Assembly (NCBI GenBank): GCA_030762175.1
Contig: CM060842.1
Coordinates: 46,098,001 to 46,162,000, forward strand
Length of the DNA: 64,000 bases
Direction: 5' to 3'
From: Metallyticus violacea
Taxonomy: Eukaryota; Arthropoda; Insecta; Mantodea; Metallyticidae
The notes below the pieces were generated by a model. That model did no database searches and was not told the DNA's origin. It worked only from the letters and a program-made list of their open reading frames with translations. The position numbers and the translations under genes were made by a program. Position 1 is the first letter of the stretch. Each line of letters opens with the position of its first letter. Shown in pieces: positions 46,833 to 59,059 of this stretch.

Positions 46833-48049
46833 AAGGAATGCAGGCATCCTTTATTTCCAAACACATGCTGTTATCTCCATACATATGTTATATTAAGTGC
46901 CTGTGAAGATGATTATATAGATTATTGCTTGTTTGTAATGTCTCAAGTTATACTGAAAGAAAAAGGTTGTCTCACCTCAGTTGTAATAAGGTTCTCATTA
47001 CCTTCATCAGATTTCATAGCAAACTATAAGCAAATGAGAAACGCTTAAAGCTGTTTCATTTAATGACTATATATTGATATACTTGTAACAATTTATACTA
47101 GTGTTCTCTGTAATTATGGCACTAACAACAGAATTGAATGTTTACCATGGTATGTAATGTGAACTTAGGTACAGGTTTGTCGAACTTAAGTTTCTTGGTG
47201 GTTATTAATGTGTCTTCTGAGGAGTAAATGAGGATTATAATTTATTTTAAAGCAACCTTTTTCAGACATACTTAACCTGGTATTCAAGAGATATTGACTC
47301 ATCCATAAATTGGTACTGTTAACATTCGATTTTACTCATGATGTTTCAAAACTCAATCACACAAATTCAAAGGATAGTAAAGCGAACATAGGCAAATATT
47401 TGTAGATAGGAAATAAAAAGTGTTCGGAGCCAAAATCTAAAGTTATGTGGAAATTGACACTAGACGATAGTAGTAATAAATTAGTATCAGTGGAAAGTAT
47501 GTGTCTGATTTGTGTCCAAAATTTCAATTTCTGCTTCCTTAATGAGAAAATCTTATTGTTAGTAGTTATTAAGAATTGTTGTCAAAGATATGGGTGTTGC
47601 TCTTTTGGTAATAATTTGCTTCCAGCAAGGGTAGGCATGCTACTGATAAGTGTAGCAAGTTTTTATATAAGCCCTTCAGAAGGCAGTCATCCATTTCACA
47701 TTTACCTCAGTCAGTATGATGAAGGCTTTACATATTAAATAAAATCTTTTCAAGTTTCTCAACCCCTGTGCCCTTTTTTGTTTCCTAATATAGCTGTACA
47801 GTTTACATTATGATTTTTAGGCCTGCTCATAAATTATTGGCTAATCGCTCCACAATCTTTTGTGCATGAAAATATATTGGTAATAAATTATCTGCACAAT
47901 AAGAGTTAATGCTATGTATTATCATAAAACTGTACATGCTCAAGCATGTAGCCCACTACTCTTAGCATTATTTGTGGGAGAAACATGCAGAGGAAGACAG
48001 AACAGCTGTGCAAGTGCAAAGTAGTTACCCATTATATGCCATACACTTT

Positions 48050-49480
48050 TTATGAATTGTGGACCTTTTGTGTATGTGAACAGCAGAGATGCACTTACTG
48101 GTTCTGCAGAAAAAAGAAATCATTTATTTGCCAAGCTTGCAAATATGCACTTTGTTTTGGGGGAAGCCTCAGGACATGTATCCATAGCTGTGCATCTGCA
48201 CCTGGAAAGATATTCAGATAGGCATCATCATCCGATCTTCTTGTCTATCTGCCAGCATTTAAGGCAAACTGGATCCCTGAAAATTCATAGACCAGATGCT
48301 AGTACAGATATAACCTGTTGAACCCCAGCATTTGAACAAGCGGTTCTTGACAGGCTTCAGGCTAATCCTACAAGAAGTACCAGTGTAATTGTATGTGCAG
48401 TGGGCACAAACATGCAATGTGTGGTGGATCCTGCAGGTGGAATGGCTTCACCCATTTCATCTTTTTAAGGTACAATCTTTGGGACCAATGGTCTATGTTA
48501 CAGTTATGCAACTGGGTTTGGAGTGTCATAGTAAACATACTGATATTTTTTCCGCTTTGCTCTTTCGCTTATGAAGACCAGATATAAGCCAGTTCTAATC
48601 TAAGGAATAAGCACATGTGGAACTACATGCTGTCATGGAGATAACCCATCAGCACAGTTCAGCATGAACATATAAGTTGGCATACTTGGTAATCATTTGA
48701 TTGGTCTGCACTTTCTTCTGCAGCTAAATGAACATATGTACTCTTAGTTCTTAATACATATACTCATTGTGTTTCTGCAAGATGTCCCTCTGGGCAGTTG
48801 GTCCTGGTGGTGTAGTAGTAACCATACTTCTAAATAAACCCAAGGTTGCGGGTTCAAACCCGGCCAGGTTCGATGGATTTTTCGGGTGTAAAAATCGTAA
48901 GTATGGCTTCCTTCGGAAGGGAAGTAAAGTCATGGGTCCCATGTCATACATTTACGACATACAAAAGAACCTCAAGCCTGAAAGAAGAGGCCTATAAGCA
49001 AAATTTGTTGGCCGTTTCATGCCCTAAATAGAATGGGATGCTGATGACCTGAGATGTTAAAGAGCATCCTTAAATAAACAAATAAAAAAAATCCCTATGG
49101 GCATATGTCATGTATGGTTCCAGCATGATGGAGTTTCTCCCCATTTTGATGTAAATGTTAACACCATCTCAGCAACATTTTTCCTGGCCACTGAATTGGA
49201 AAAGGTGTTCCTGTAGCCTGGCCACTGCAATCTCCTGACATCATGCCCATGGATTTTTTTTCTAATAGGGATACTTCAAAGGCCTAGTATTTGAAACACT
49301 GATTGCTTTAGACAATTTTACTGGCAAAGACATGGCTGCTTGTAATGAAATTCTTGACACTTCAGAAAATTTCAAAAGTGTGAAGATTCACTTTTATGCC
49401 ATTGTAAGCTCTGCAAAGATGTCGGAGGTTGCCAGTTGCAACCATTTCTGAACTGTTTCTCCACTCAAAGTGAGAAACAG
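48050..49480 (+). mobile_element. DUF4817-type transposase relic split by a SINE
   Basis: Plus-strand frames give FAKLANMHFVLGEASGHVSI and HLRQTGSLKIHRPDA (about 48120-48300, the DUF4817-like helix-turn-helix start), TPAFEQAVLDRLQANPTRST (about 48325), then degraded NPSAQFSMNI with VGILGNHLIGLHFL (about 48645-48715) and LQDVPLG (about 48775-48795). A SINE interrupts at 48797-49091. The frame then resumes with GKGVPVAWPLQSPDIMPMDF (about 49200-49255), the last catalytic block. In intact relatives these are VNVWAGIIGDHLIGP, LEDVPLA and SPDLNPMDFF. Frameshifts are frequent. Confidence 0.85.
48797..49091 (+). repeat. SINE family A inside a transposase gene, with target duplication
   Basis: The head is GGTCCTGGTGGTGTAGTAGT and the B box GGGTTCAAACCCGGCC; the full body and an AAATAAACAAATAAAAAAA tail are present. 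Flanks TCCCTCTGGGCA (48785-48796) and TCCCTATGGGCA (49092-49103) are a 12-bp target duplication with one mismatch. Confidence 0.93.
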
Positions 49481-49489
49481 ACAACAATG

Positions 49490-51225
49490 ACTTGACAAAA
49501 ACAGTCAAAAAGAATCTTTTAAATGTGTTATTTTGTTCATGACACTAAGATCTACATCGTTTTCTCTGTCAGAAGTAAGAATTTTTTGTTTTTGTTAATT
49601 CTTCCCCATTTAGATTAACCTTATCATCTTGAACATTTGTATTGTACTATGCACCACAAATCCAAATGAGAAACAGGAAGGTGTTTGACACCAAAATACT
49701 TAGAAGAATTACCTTATTATTTCAATATTTTAAACAATTTTCATTCAATGTTTTCACATAAGTTGCATTGAGGGGGGGGGGGGCACGTGGGATTTGTACC
49801 TTGCTATTCTTCTGTGGTCAAACTACAGCTGAGTTATGTAATAAGACTTTGCCATGCACTGTAGAGTAGCAGTGAATTTCATTGCAATTACAATGCCAAT
49901 CAATGGTGTGCTACCATTATTAAATTTTACTCTAATTGAGGAAATTTTAGTGGCCATAAGTTCCCCATCTTGTCTTATCAATATATCTATATTCATTGAC
50001 ATTTGTGTGTTTGAATTCTGAAGCACATTTTTACTGAGTTTTTGCATAATCGTAAAGCAACTCAAGATCATAATAAAGCAAGATAAAATATTTGGTTGGT
50101 TATTTAAGCATTGTTCTGGTTGATTACAATTAAAAAATAGAAAATATGTATGATAAAGCATAATTTCAAAAAGTAAAAACATAGCAAACATAAAAGAATA
50201 ATAAGGAATAATTGTTAAAAAAATTTAATTTAAAACTACCGTAAGCCAATAATATTCACATGTTATGCATTCTAGCAATAGATGGGCCTTAACTGCAGTA
50301 AGCTGTTTAAACTGCAAAAGTTAAAATCAAATTACAGATACATTTTAGAGCCAGTGCACAGTTTGAATAAGATCAGTTGACATCTATTGATTACTACTAG
50401 TGTACTAGCATGCCAAATACCAGCTACTGGTATTTAAAAGGATTGAGGAAGAGTTCCCCATTGATCAATGACTGAAAATGGGGGAAATTTAATATACTTT
50501 GTGCTCAGAGTTAATTAATTAATGTAGTAGTAGGGGAAGAGTACTGAATACTGCACAAGAATTTGGAAATTTGAAAGTATAGAACTTATAAACAGCGTGA
50601 CAAGAGTGAGGAACAGAGTTCAACTTGAAGAACCACAATTCCATAAAATGAATCAGTATGATATCTCAAATATGGCAATGTATGGTAGGTTTCAAATAAA
50701 ATATAAAACAAATGCTTAAAGCATTCACTTCTACTGTATCCACATCATACATTAAATATTAGAATTATATGAAAAAATAAAAAAATAAGTAGCTAAGTGA
50801 TAAAGCATAATTATGAAAAATAAAGCCAATGCATATGCAAAGTTGATGAAACATGGGAAATGTATGCATTTTGTTATCATACATGAGTGCTTAGAATTTC
50901 TTTGCTCTTACCAGCATACATGATTTAAGTAGCAGGTCACATTTAGGAATCAGGATGAGTTTATGCTTGGCTTTTGGCTATACTAAGGTAAGTGGCAGAT
51001 AGCCATATGCCACTTACCTTATGGTGAAACTGAACTTGTCTAGCATCAAAACTGATCCAAGTTATCAGCATAAAGTATGTAGACCTCTTTGTGTGAGCAG
51101 TTGTTAAAACTTTAAATTAATACAAAATAGTATATAAGGATTGAAGTATTAGGTGAAGATTAATGGGAATGCGAACTATTTGTTTTAACTCTATACCATA
51201 AAACAAAAGATAATGGAATATGAAT
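49490..51225 (+). other. Unrecognised sequence with a small palindrome
   Basis: It contains an 11-bp G run near 49772 and a short perfect hairpin, TAAGGTAAGTGGCA at 50984-50997 against its complement at 51008-51021. No gene was recognised. Confidence 0.45.
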
Positions 51226-51240
51226 TGGTATGAATTTGAA

Positions 51241-51585
51241 TTTATTTCCAATTAATAATACAAGTTTACTCCTTTACAACAACAGTACTCTTTTACAATC
51301 GCTCAATCATGCAAATACAAACTATAAGGGGCCTCATTCTATTTTCGATGTACCCCTCTCACTTACACTATTTACTATTTATCGTGATATACTACCTTTA
51401 CCTTTAAACATAATAATTAGAAACAGTGCCTTCGGCAATTCCAGAAGGCACTGGCTCCATTCAAAATTTATTTCAAATTGATTGGCTCAGCCCCCCAGTC
51501 CCTGTTCATCAGCAGCTACCTGCTGGAATATCTAGGGGACTGGGCTTCGATCCAACCAAAACAAAACACAACATTGAAAGTAACT
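51241..51585. repeat. Direct repeat, copy 1 of 2
   Basis: About 345 bp repeated at 51766-52113 in the same orientation with roughly one difference in twenty. Landmarks are GCAATTCCAGAAGGCACTGG and GGGACTGGGCTTCGATCCAA. It lies at the 3' side of the minus-strand LINE. Confidence 0.9.
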
Positions 51586-51765
51586 CGTACATTCAGTGCG
51601 ATATTAAATTATATTTTTGCTATACTAAACCTTCCTTCTTTTATTGCTTATACTCATTTGGCTATATTTATATCCTTAGAGTTGCTTATTCCTTTGGTCC
51701 TTATACACACTAACACCTGGTTATTGGTATATAAGGATCCTGTTTAACTAACATTTTGCATTTAA

Positions 51766-52113
51766 TTTATTTCCATTTAATAATACAACAAATTTTCTCC
51801 TTTACAACAGCAGTACTCTTTTACAAACATTCAATCGTACAAATGCAAACTATAAGGGACCTCCATCTATTTTAGATGTACCCCTCACAATTACAATATT
51901 TACTATATTTCGTGATATACTATCTTTACCTTTAAACATAACAATTAGAAACAGTGCCTTCCGCAATTCCAGAAGGCACTGGCTCCATTCAAAATTTATT
52001 TTAAATTGATTGGCTCAGCCCCCCAGTCCCCGGTTCATCAGCAGCTACCTACTGGAATATCCAAGGGACTGGGCTTCGATCCAACCGCAACAAAACACAA
52101 CATTAAAAGTAAA
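51766..52113. repeat. Direct repeat, copy 2 of 2
   Basis: Second copy of the 51241-51585 unit, adjacent to the LINE coding part. The segment between the copies (51586-51765) includes a stretch matching the LINE 3' end at 12340-12400. Confidence 0.9.
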
Positions 52114-52115
52114 CT

Positions 52116-54060
52116 AACATTAGAAAACTAGCCCCATACCTTCCCCTACTCATTCCATCCTCCTTTTACTATCCAACAATTTTACTCTCAAGCTCATTTC
52201 ACATATTTTATATCCATAAGCATTTTTGTCTTATCTTGTCTATATTTTCCTAGTTCTTTAATATTTTCATCTGACTTTAAATTTAAAATTCTTCTACCTC
52301 TTATTTCATCTGGTAGATTTTCCATTTTCTTAATAAGAACTGTTCCCTCCAAAACTTAGTTTGCTTACATTCTAGTATACATTGCCAAGTCTATCTGGTT
52401 CTTTACACATAGGACATTTCCCCTTAGTGTGTCCATTTTTTAGTCCACTTAAATATTCTACTCCTGTTCTAAACCATGCCAACCCTTCCCTTCCTACCTT
52501 ATAACAAATTTCAACATACCTTTCTCTTCCCCACACATTTTTTAGTGTACTATATAATCTCAGAGATTTCTTGGTCTTAAGATTTGCCCATATTTCCTGT
52601 TTTTCTATATCCTCGAAGCTTATTGTTATCTCTTTCCGAAATCCTTTACCCAACCTTTCTCCCTGGTACCATACTAGTCCCATGCCCACTTCTTGTACGA
52701 TATTTTGGATTTTAGATAGCCAAGTTTCTCTCCTTTTGATTTTACTTTGTGCTACCAGGCACTGATTAATAATATTCTCGTCCTCTAGTCTCCCTATTCT
52801 ATACCAATATTTCAATGCTCTTTCCATGACCTTGCTTTTATAGCCCATTCTTCCTAGTTCCATTAGAGCAACCTCGTTAGGTGAAGATCTAGGTAAGCCC
52901 AGAACAATTCTACAGAATAATCTATTTGTCATATTTATCCCTTTCCATCCTTCATCTGGCCTCCAGATTTCTATTCCATACATCATTCTGCTCTCCACGA
53001 TTGAACCATATAGCTCTCTAGCCATTTTACTTGTATATTTGATATTTTGTTAACACAAGATCTAATTACACTCATGGCTACTTTTCCTTCTGCTACTGCT
53101 TTCCTTCTATGATCACTCCATTTCCCATTACTAGACAATGTAACACCTAAATAATAAATTTTCTTAACAACTTCAATCTCTGCGCCCTCCCACCCCCATT
53201 TTTCCTCTTTTTTTTAATTTGAAACCTTTTTTCATCACCATAATCTTAGATTTGTTTTTATTTATCTTAAGCCCCCATTCTCTACAAAAAGTGGCTATAG
53301 TTTCCATTGATCGTTTCAATCCTATACTTGTTAGAGAACCTGTTACCAAATCATCTGCAAAGAGCAGACCCGGTATCTCTATATTATTTATAGTTGGCAA
53401 ATGTGCATTACCTTTGCTAATTTCTTCTAAAACATCATCAATAAACTGATTGAAGAGAACTGGACTTAATTTACATCCTTGCGTTAGACCTACATTGTTT
53501 GATATTTTTTCTGTAACTCTACTGCTCTCATATTTAACATGAAATTTGTTTTCCTTATAAATATTCTGTATTACCTTTATAAAATTCTGACTTACCCCTT
53601 TCTTTCTCAGTTTAACCCAAAGTGCTTCTCTAGAAATTGTGTCAAAAGCTTTCTCCAAGTCCAATAACAACAAATAAATTCTACCTCTTTTGATACTAAG
53701 ATATTTTTCAACTAATTGTCTAATTATATAAATATTGTCAACTGTTCTTTTTCCTTTCCTAAAGCCTGATTGAAATACTGAACTTTTCTTTTCTTTCTTT
53801 GCCCATTCTTGTAATCTCTTTGCTAACACTCCAGTGAAGTTTTTCCCAATAATTGAAAGTAAACTAATTCCTCTATAATTTGCTGGGTTCCTAATATCAC
53901 CTTTACCTTTATATATTGGTGTTACAATTCCCACTCTCCAGATAATGGAATAAGAGATGAAATATATTGTGTATACATAAATGCCCTACTTTGGTTGCTA
54001 AATCCCTTTTGGATCTAGGTAAAGCCTTTATTATTCTGTGATGTACTGTTTAATTTATTA
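52116..54060 (-). mobile_element. Non-LTR retrotransposon (LINE), ORF2 remains with two long open frames
   Basis: On the minus strand the first frame (53934-53173) holds the RT domain: GIVTPIYKGKGD, NYRGISLLSIIGK, FQSGFRKGKRTVDNIYIIRQ, LLLLDLEKAFDTISREALW, LTQGCKLSPVLFNQFIDDVL, then GLLFADDLVTGS, the catalytic ADD, and FCREWGLKINKNKSKIMV. The second frame (53025-52372) continues with SMMYGIEIW-like SRMMYGIEIWRPDEGW, PNEVALMELGRMGYKS and a C-terminal CPMCKEPD cysteine motif. Remains at 53940-54060 extend the protein upstream. A frameshift or gap joins the two frames. The 5' part (endonuclease, ORF1) is missing, so this is a 5'-truncated, fairly young copy; it is the best preserved LINE in the window. 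Confidence 0.93.
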
Positions 54061-54104
54061 AGCTTTCATAAAGATGGATAAGTGGCACTTTGAGCCATTC
54101 AAAT

Positions 54105-54175
54105 TGAGGTTTTATAATATATAATATATAAAACATATAATATAATATAATATAATATATAAAACATATACAGTG
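54105..54175. repeat. AT-rich TATAA-type simple repeat
   Basis: Irregular tandem ATATA/TATAATA units with two ATATAAAACATATA blocks. Confidence 0.8.
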
Positions 54176-54179
54176 AGGG

Positions 54180-56700
54180 TATTTCAGTTAGGGCTGCCTG
54201 AATATAGCTCCTTATTGGAGAAATGCAACTGCTACAATGGAGAAAGAAAGGTAGACTATAGGTAAAGTTATTTTTATTTATATATTTTAAACCAATAATA
54301 AGCACTAACTTGTGTTGTAAGAAGGGTTGAAAATGATGCACCTTAGCAGCAATAAGTTGCCAGCATCTGCATAGAAAACACCTATTTAGTATTTCATGTA
54401 ACTTTTCTTTTGTAAGAACACAGTTTGGAAAATATTTCTTGTCAATGATAAATCATGTCTCTCGTAAACTTTTATTTGACAAACATTTTCTCTAACCGGA
54501 ATATGATTGATGGGATATTTTCTTGTGAATTTACCTTACCATTTCTCTGCAAGAATCCATTTTCACATATGTATCACTTGTAAAAACCTGTACTTCAAGA
54601 CTATATGTGTTAGCACAACTGATGAACAGTTAACAAATAGTGAAATCACTGGCTGACAGAGCCTTCCTCAAACTAGCTACAAGCTGCTACCTGCATATGG
54701 TTTATGAGACCTTGACAATTAAATTTCCCTAAGTATGCAGCATGCTCTGCTGGCCTGTAACTCAATTAACCTCACTACTAAAATGAGATAATGGAGTTTT
54801 ACATATAAAGCTTATCAAAGTTGTATTGTAATCATTAAATATGATCTTTACAACAGAGAATACAAATGTAAAATATCTTAAAATGAATCTTGATTATTTA
54901 TGTAATTAATTTAATTTACCATCTAATGCTAATTTTTGAGACCTGATTGCTGGCCTTGGGTATGTAAAGTTTCTCTATATTCCATGGTATATTTTCAAAT
55001 AACACCTCTTGAAGTAGTTATAGCTAAAAATGTATTTATTGGAGCATGTAAACAAAAACAGTTTGCTATGAAATTTAACTGAAGTGAGATCAACATTTCA
55101 GCAATATGCATGAGGAGCCCACCCAAAAGGAGTGAGGCACATCATCATGATTATGATTTTATTCTTACCTCTTTGCAGCATTGTAATCCATGGGGAGAGT
55201 TCCCAAACAAAAATTATGGAATTTAGGCAAGATAAAAATATGAATGCTTCTTCTGGAATCAACTACAACACATCTAGGGGAGTTACACCTGGGATCAAGA
55301 TTATCAGCGAGAGGAATGGCAGAGCAACTTAGCCTTCCATGTCAAGGTGACTCCTAGTATTTTTAAGTCTTAATAATGTTTGTAGATAGAAGCTAACCAA
55401 AATATTTTGATGTAACAAAAACAATTTTTAAAGCACATTCCTAGATGTCTTTGTTCTTAAAATTATAATTATAGACCAAAATAAAAAAGGAAGCTGCTTT
55501 TTTAATAGTAGCCATACAGCGAATCTTTCAAAAACCATTTGCACGATTTCATTAAATGCTATGAAGTTTTGTAATCACATTAAAGGGAGTGGGGAAAAAT
55601 TTGAATATAAAGCTTTTTGTCTCATTTCATTTTAAAAGTAGAGGCATATCCTCATATATATTAAAAGAGAAAGCTGCAATTTTTTTCCCTATACCCTTAA
55701 GAAAGTTATGTTTTGCTGTATTTTTGAAAATAAAGAATGTTAACAAACATAACTTGGTGTGTGACATTGATGCAACTTTACATCAGGATTATCTGCAAAT
55801 ACAAGAAAAGATATACACAGCAGTAGTGGAAAATAGTTGGAAGGATCTACCAGTGGAAAGAGCTCTGCTTTAAATAAGGTATGTGTTTCATTCTTAACCA
55901 GCGAAGAAGTCAAGGTGCTTTCATTGTTTTGGTTCATTATGGAAGTTCTTACAGGGTTAAACTGATGTGGAAGTTTTTTTTAATTCATTCAGATTCATTT
56001 TTAAGTTTATTGCAGTTTTTATACATCATTGTAGCAAAATATGTTAAGAGAATGTATATATATATGTTTTGTAACCAATAGTTGGTTTCTGTGCCTTGGT
56101 GGGTTATCAGGCGCTGGGACAGTAATTACTTGATAAAGCTTGTACAAAAGGCAGATGATGGAAGGAAAAAACCCACACTTGTACATCATATACTGCTTGA
56201 GGTGAAAGCAGTGAAACAAGAATTAATTTTCTCATTTTTGTAGGCATGAAATGGAAATAATGGACATGATGTTATTTTTTGTCATATTTGAGCCACAGAG
56301 TTCGTGTGCACATAAAAGTCAAAAGTATAATCTAAATATTCTTGTGTCACTGTTCATTGTTTTAATTTCCTGTTATTTTTGATTTGTTACATTATAGTAG
56401 ATAAAATAGATGATTAGCATGTGTGTCTTTCTTATGAATTCTGTAAGGATTTAATAAGTAAATAAATTTATTTGATTTATTAAGATAGTTATTTTATTTT
56501 CATTGGTTATCCATGTCTTATTACTAAGGTTGGTTGAAAAAGAATGAGACTTGCCTATTTGGACCTAATTCCATAGCAGAAACTTGATTTCCCCCTCACC
56601 TCAATACATTGATACCATTTGCCAGGAAGATTTATAAGTGGGAAACCATTCTTTAAAGGTAGTATAATACCAGGAATGTATAGCCTCTTATAAGGGCTCA
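54180..56700 (+). other. Unrecognised sequence with two open frames of unclear meaning
   Basis: A frame at 55132-55332 follows an acceptor-like ttacctctttgcag at about 55180, and another lies at 55589-55873. Neither shows a recognisable domain, and donor sites in matching phase are not evident. Confidence 0.4.
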
Positions 56701-56708
56701 ACATTAAT

Positions 56709-56994
56709 GGTCGGTCCTGGTGGTGTAGTGGTAACCATACTTGCCTTCTACACTCAAGATCACGGGTTCAAACCCGGCCAGGATCGATGGATTTTTTTGG
56801 GGCATCTAAGTATGACTTCCTTTGGAAGGGAAATAAAGCCATGGGTCCCATGTCATACATTTACGGCAAGAAAAAGAACCTCAGGCCTGAAAAAAAAGAG
56901 GCCTCTGAGCAAAATTTGTCAGCCGTTTCACGCCCTAAATTGAATGGGATGCTGATGACCTGAGATGTTAAAGATCATCCATAAATAAAACAAA
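56709..56994 (+). repeat. SINE family A, with target duplication
   Basis: Complete head, GGTTCAAACCCGGCCAGGAT B box and ATAAATAAAACAAA tail. It is flanked by TCAACATTAAT at 56698-56708 and 56995-57005, a perfect 11-bp duplication. Confidence 0.95.
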
Positions 56995-57009
56995 TCAACA
57001 TTAATTAAT

Positions 57010-57520
57010 TTTGGCTGCTTATTGGTTCTTTTATGCTGGTAAACAGGAGTGTACAAGGATAGGTGAGTATGGAGAATTTTTGAGGACAGTATATCTAATG
57101 TTCTGGCATTACTGCATAGCAAGAATACATATTCTGCTCATTTCCCTGGCCATCTTTGCTGAATTTTCCAGCAAACATGATTGAACTGGTCACAATACCT
57201 GCCACTCTTGATCTTTTCACCATGTAGGATCCATCTCAGCAGCACAATGCTGTCAGCATTCTAGAACAAGATGCCGGCTGTTTCCTACCTGTCAGAATTA
57301 GTATGGCTGATATCAAGCTTCTGTGCATTGATCGTAGCTGAAGAAACCCCATGTAGGACCAAATAATAAAAAACAGTGCTCTATAGAGTGCTGTTATGGA
57401 GTTCCAACAGCTTCCTGCACCCCAATATATTTTGTTTTGTTCCTGGTTGAGTTCATGTGGCACTCATTTAGCAAAGACCTTTCTCATTTTTAAATATTTT
57501 GTGATAATGTTATAAAGCTT
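57010..57520 (+). other. Sequence between two SINEs, nothing recognised
   Basis: No gene or repeat family was recognised. Confidence 0.4.
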
Positions 57521-57533
57521 TACTTTCCTCACC

Positions 57534-57828
57534 GTCGGTCCTGGTGGTGTAGCAGTTACCATACTTGCCTCCTAAACCCAAGATCGCGGGTTCGAACTCG
57601 GCCAGGACCGATGGATTTTTTCGGGCGTAAAAACCCTAAGTATGGCTTCCTTCGGAAGGGAAGTAAAACCATGGGTCCCATATCATACATTTATGGCACG
57701 AAAAAGAAAGCTTGAAACAGAGGTCTCTGAGCAAAATTAGTCAGCCGTTTCACGCCCTGAGTTGAATGGGACACTGATGACCTGAGATATTAAAGAGCAT
57801 CCATAAATAAATCATTCAAAAAAATAAA
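57534..57828 (+). repeat. SINE family A, with target duplication
   Basis: Complete copy starting GTCGGTCCTGGTGGTGTAGC, with B box GGGTTCGAACTCGGCC. Flanks ACTTTCCTCACC at 57522-57533 and 57829-57840 are a perfect 12-bp duplication. Confidence 0.95.
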
Positions 57829-57874
57829 ACTTTCCTCACCCTGCGTAACATGTCTGTCATGTGTAATGAGTCAG

Positions 57875-58138
57875 ATTTTAATGGTGTTTAATGCCCATTT
57901 TTACTACTGAGGCCCCACAGATGGTGGACACTGATGAGATGAAATGATATATTGGTAAAGGAAATTTTAAGGAAGGAAACGTTCCAGGCCTAAGGATACC
58001 TCCCCAGCATTTGCCATTTATGGGGACTGAGGAAAACCTGGAAAAAACTCCAGTCACAAGAAAACGGTACTGGCAGGATTCGAACCCCAGACCACCTGCT
58101 CACGAGTCTGCACCTTAACAATCTCGGCCACCTGTGGA
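57875..58138 (-). repeat. SINE family B
   Basis: Minus-strand copy, from the head GTGGCCGAGATTGTTAAGGT at the right to GGCATTAAACACCATT at the left. The two SINE families thus lie 50 bp apart in opposite orientation. Confidence 0.88.
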
Positions 58139-58613
58139 GGTAGAAAATTCCTTGATCTAGCCAGAATGCATATGGGTGGCCTGAACTGACTCCCTTGGTC
58201 ACACTTCCACTCCCATTCTTTAAACCTTAGTCTAATGAAACACGGTTGCTTGGCTAGAAATATCATTTCTGCATACTGTGTGTATCTGAATCACAATCTC
58301 TAATGTTGTTACATACTCTTTCCACAAAAACTGTGCCCAAAATTCATGAAAATCTTATTCCATGATGACACAACATGAGAATTCCTCAGATGTCATGTTA
58401 TGCAACACACTGACAGGAAATACTGCATGCTCTCTGGCACCAATTCATGGGAGAACTTGCACTTTTATGGCAAAGGCCAAATACATTCCATTGCACTTAT
58501 GTTTTAGTTCATTGCAAATTTAAGAAAGTTACAAGGAGAGAATGTGAACAGCAAATCATGGCTTTTTGTGCACTTTTACAGGGTGAAACTACAATGACAA
58601 TAAGCATATACAA

Positions 58614-59059
58614 TGGAACTTGTAGGTTTTAAGATTTTGGACCCATCGCTCTGGGAAGTAGGTTGATACTTCTATGCATAACCCATATGATGAGGGTCTG
58701 CTGAGAGGGCCTAATACACAATGCAGTGGTAAAGTTGTAGATAATCCAATACAGCAAGTGTCCAAGCAGATATCCAGTGGAACTTGTTGATTTTAAGATT
58801 TTGGACCCATTGCTGGGAAGTAGGTTGATACTTGTATGCATAACCCATATGATGAGAGTCTGCTACACAATGCAGTGGTAAAGTTGTAGATATTCCAGTA
58901 CAAGTGTCCAAGCAGATATCCAGTGGAACTTTTAGCTTTTAAGATTTTGGACCCATTGCTCTGGGTAGAAGGGTAATACGTGTATGCATAATCAAAAATG
59001 GTGAGCATCTACTGAGAGGACCTTATGCACAATGAAGTGGTGAAGTGTGGATATTCCAG
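58614..59059. repeat. Tandem repeat, three units of about 136-164 bp
   Basis: Units start at 58614, 58778 and 58924, each with TGGAACTT, then TTTTAAGATTTTGGACCCAT, a TATGCATAA block and ending GATATTCCAG or GATATCCAG. Length differs by internal deletions (164, 146 and 136 bp). Overlapping minus-strand open frames here simply follow the repeat. Confidence 0.92.

Noticed and set aside
51540..51560. B-box-like TTCGATCC in the direct repeats, as part of another SINE
   Set aside because: No matching A box at a proper distance on either strand.
55132..55332. Open frame after an acceptor-like site
   Set aside because: No recognisable domain, no upstream partner exon in matching phase, and no donor; it could be a chance frame or an unknown terminal exon.
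55589..55873. 94-codon open frame on the plus strand
   Set aside because: No domain was recognised and composition resembles the AT-rich background.
56713..56785. A tRNA gene with GGTGGTGTAGTGGT A box
   Set aside because: It is the head of SINE family A, with target duplications around the whole 286-bp unit.
58629..59008. Overlapping minus-strand open frames sharing SKILKS and GYLLGHL
   Set aside because: The similarity is a by-product of the tandem DNA repeat.
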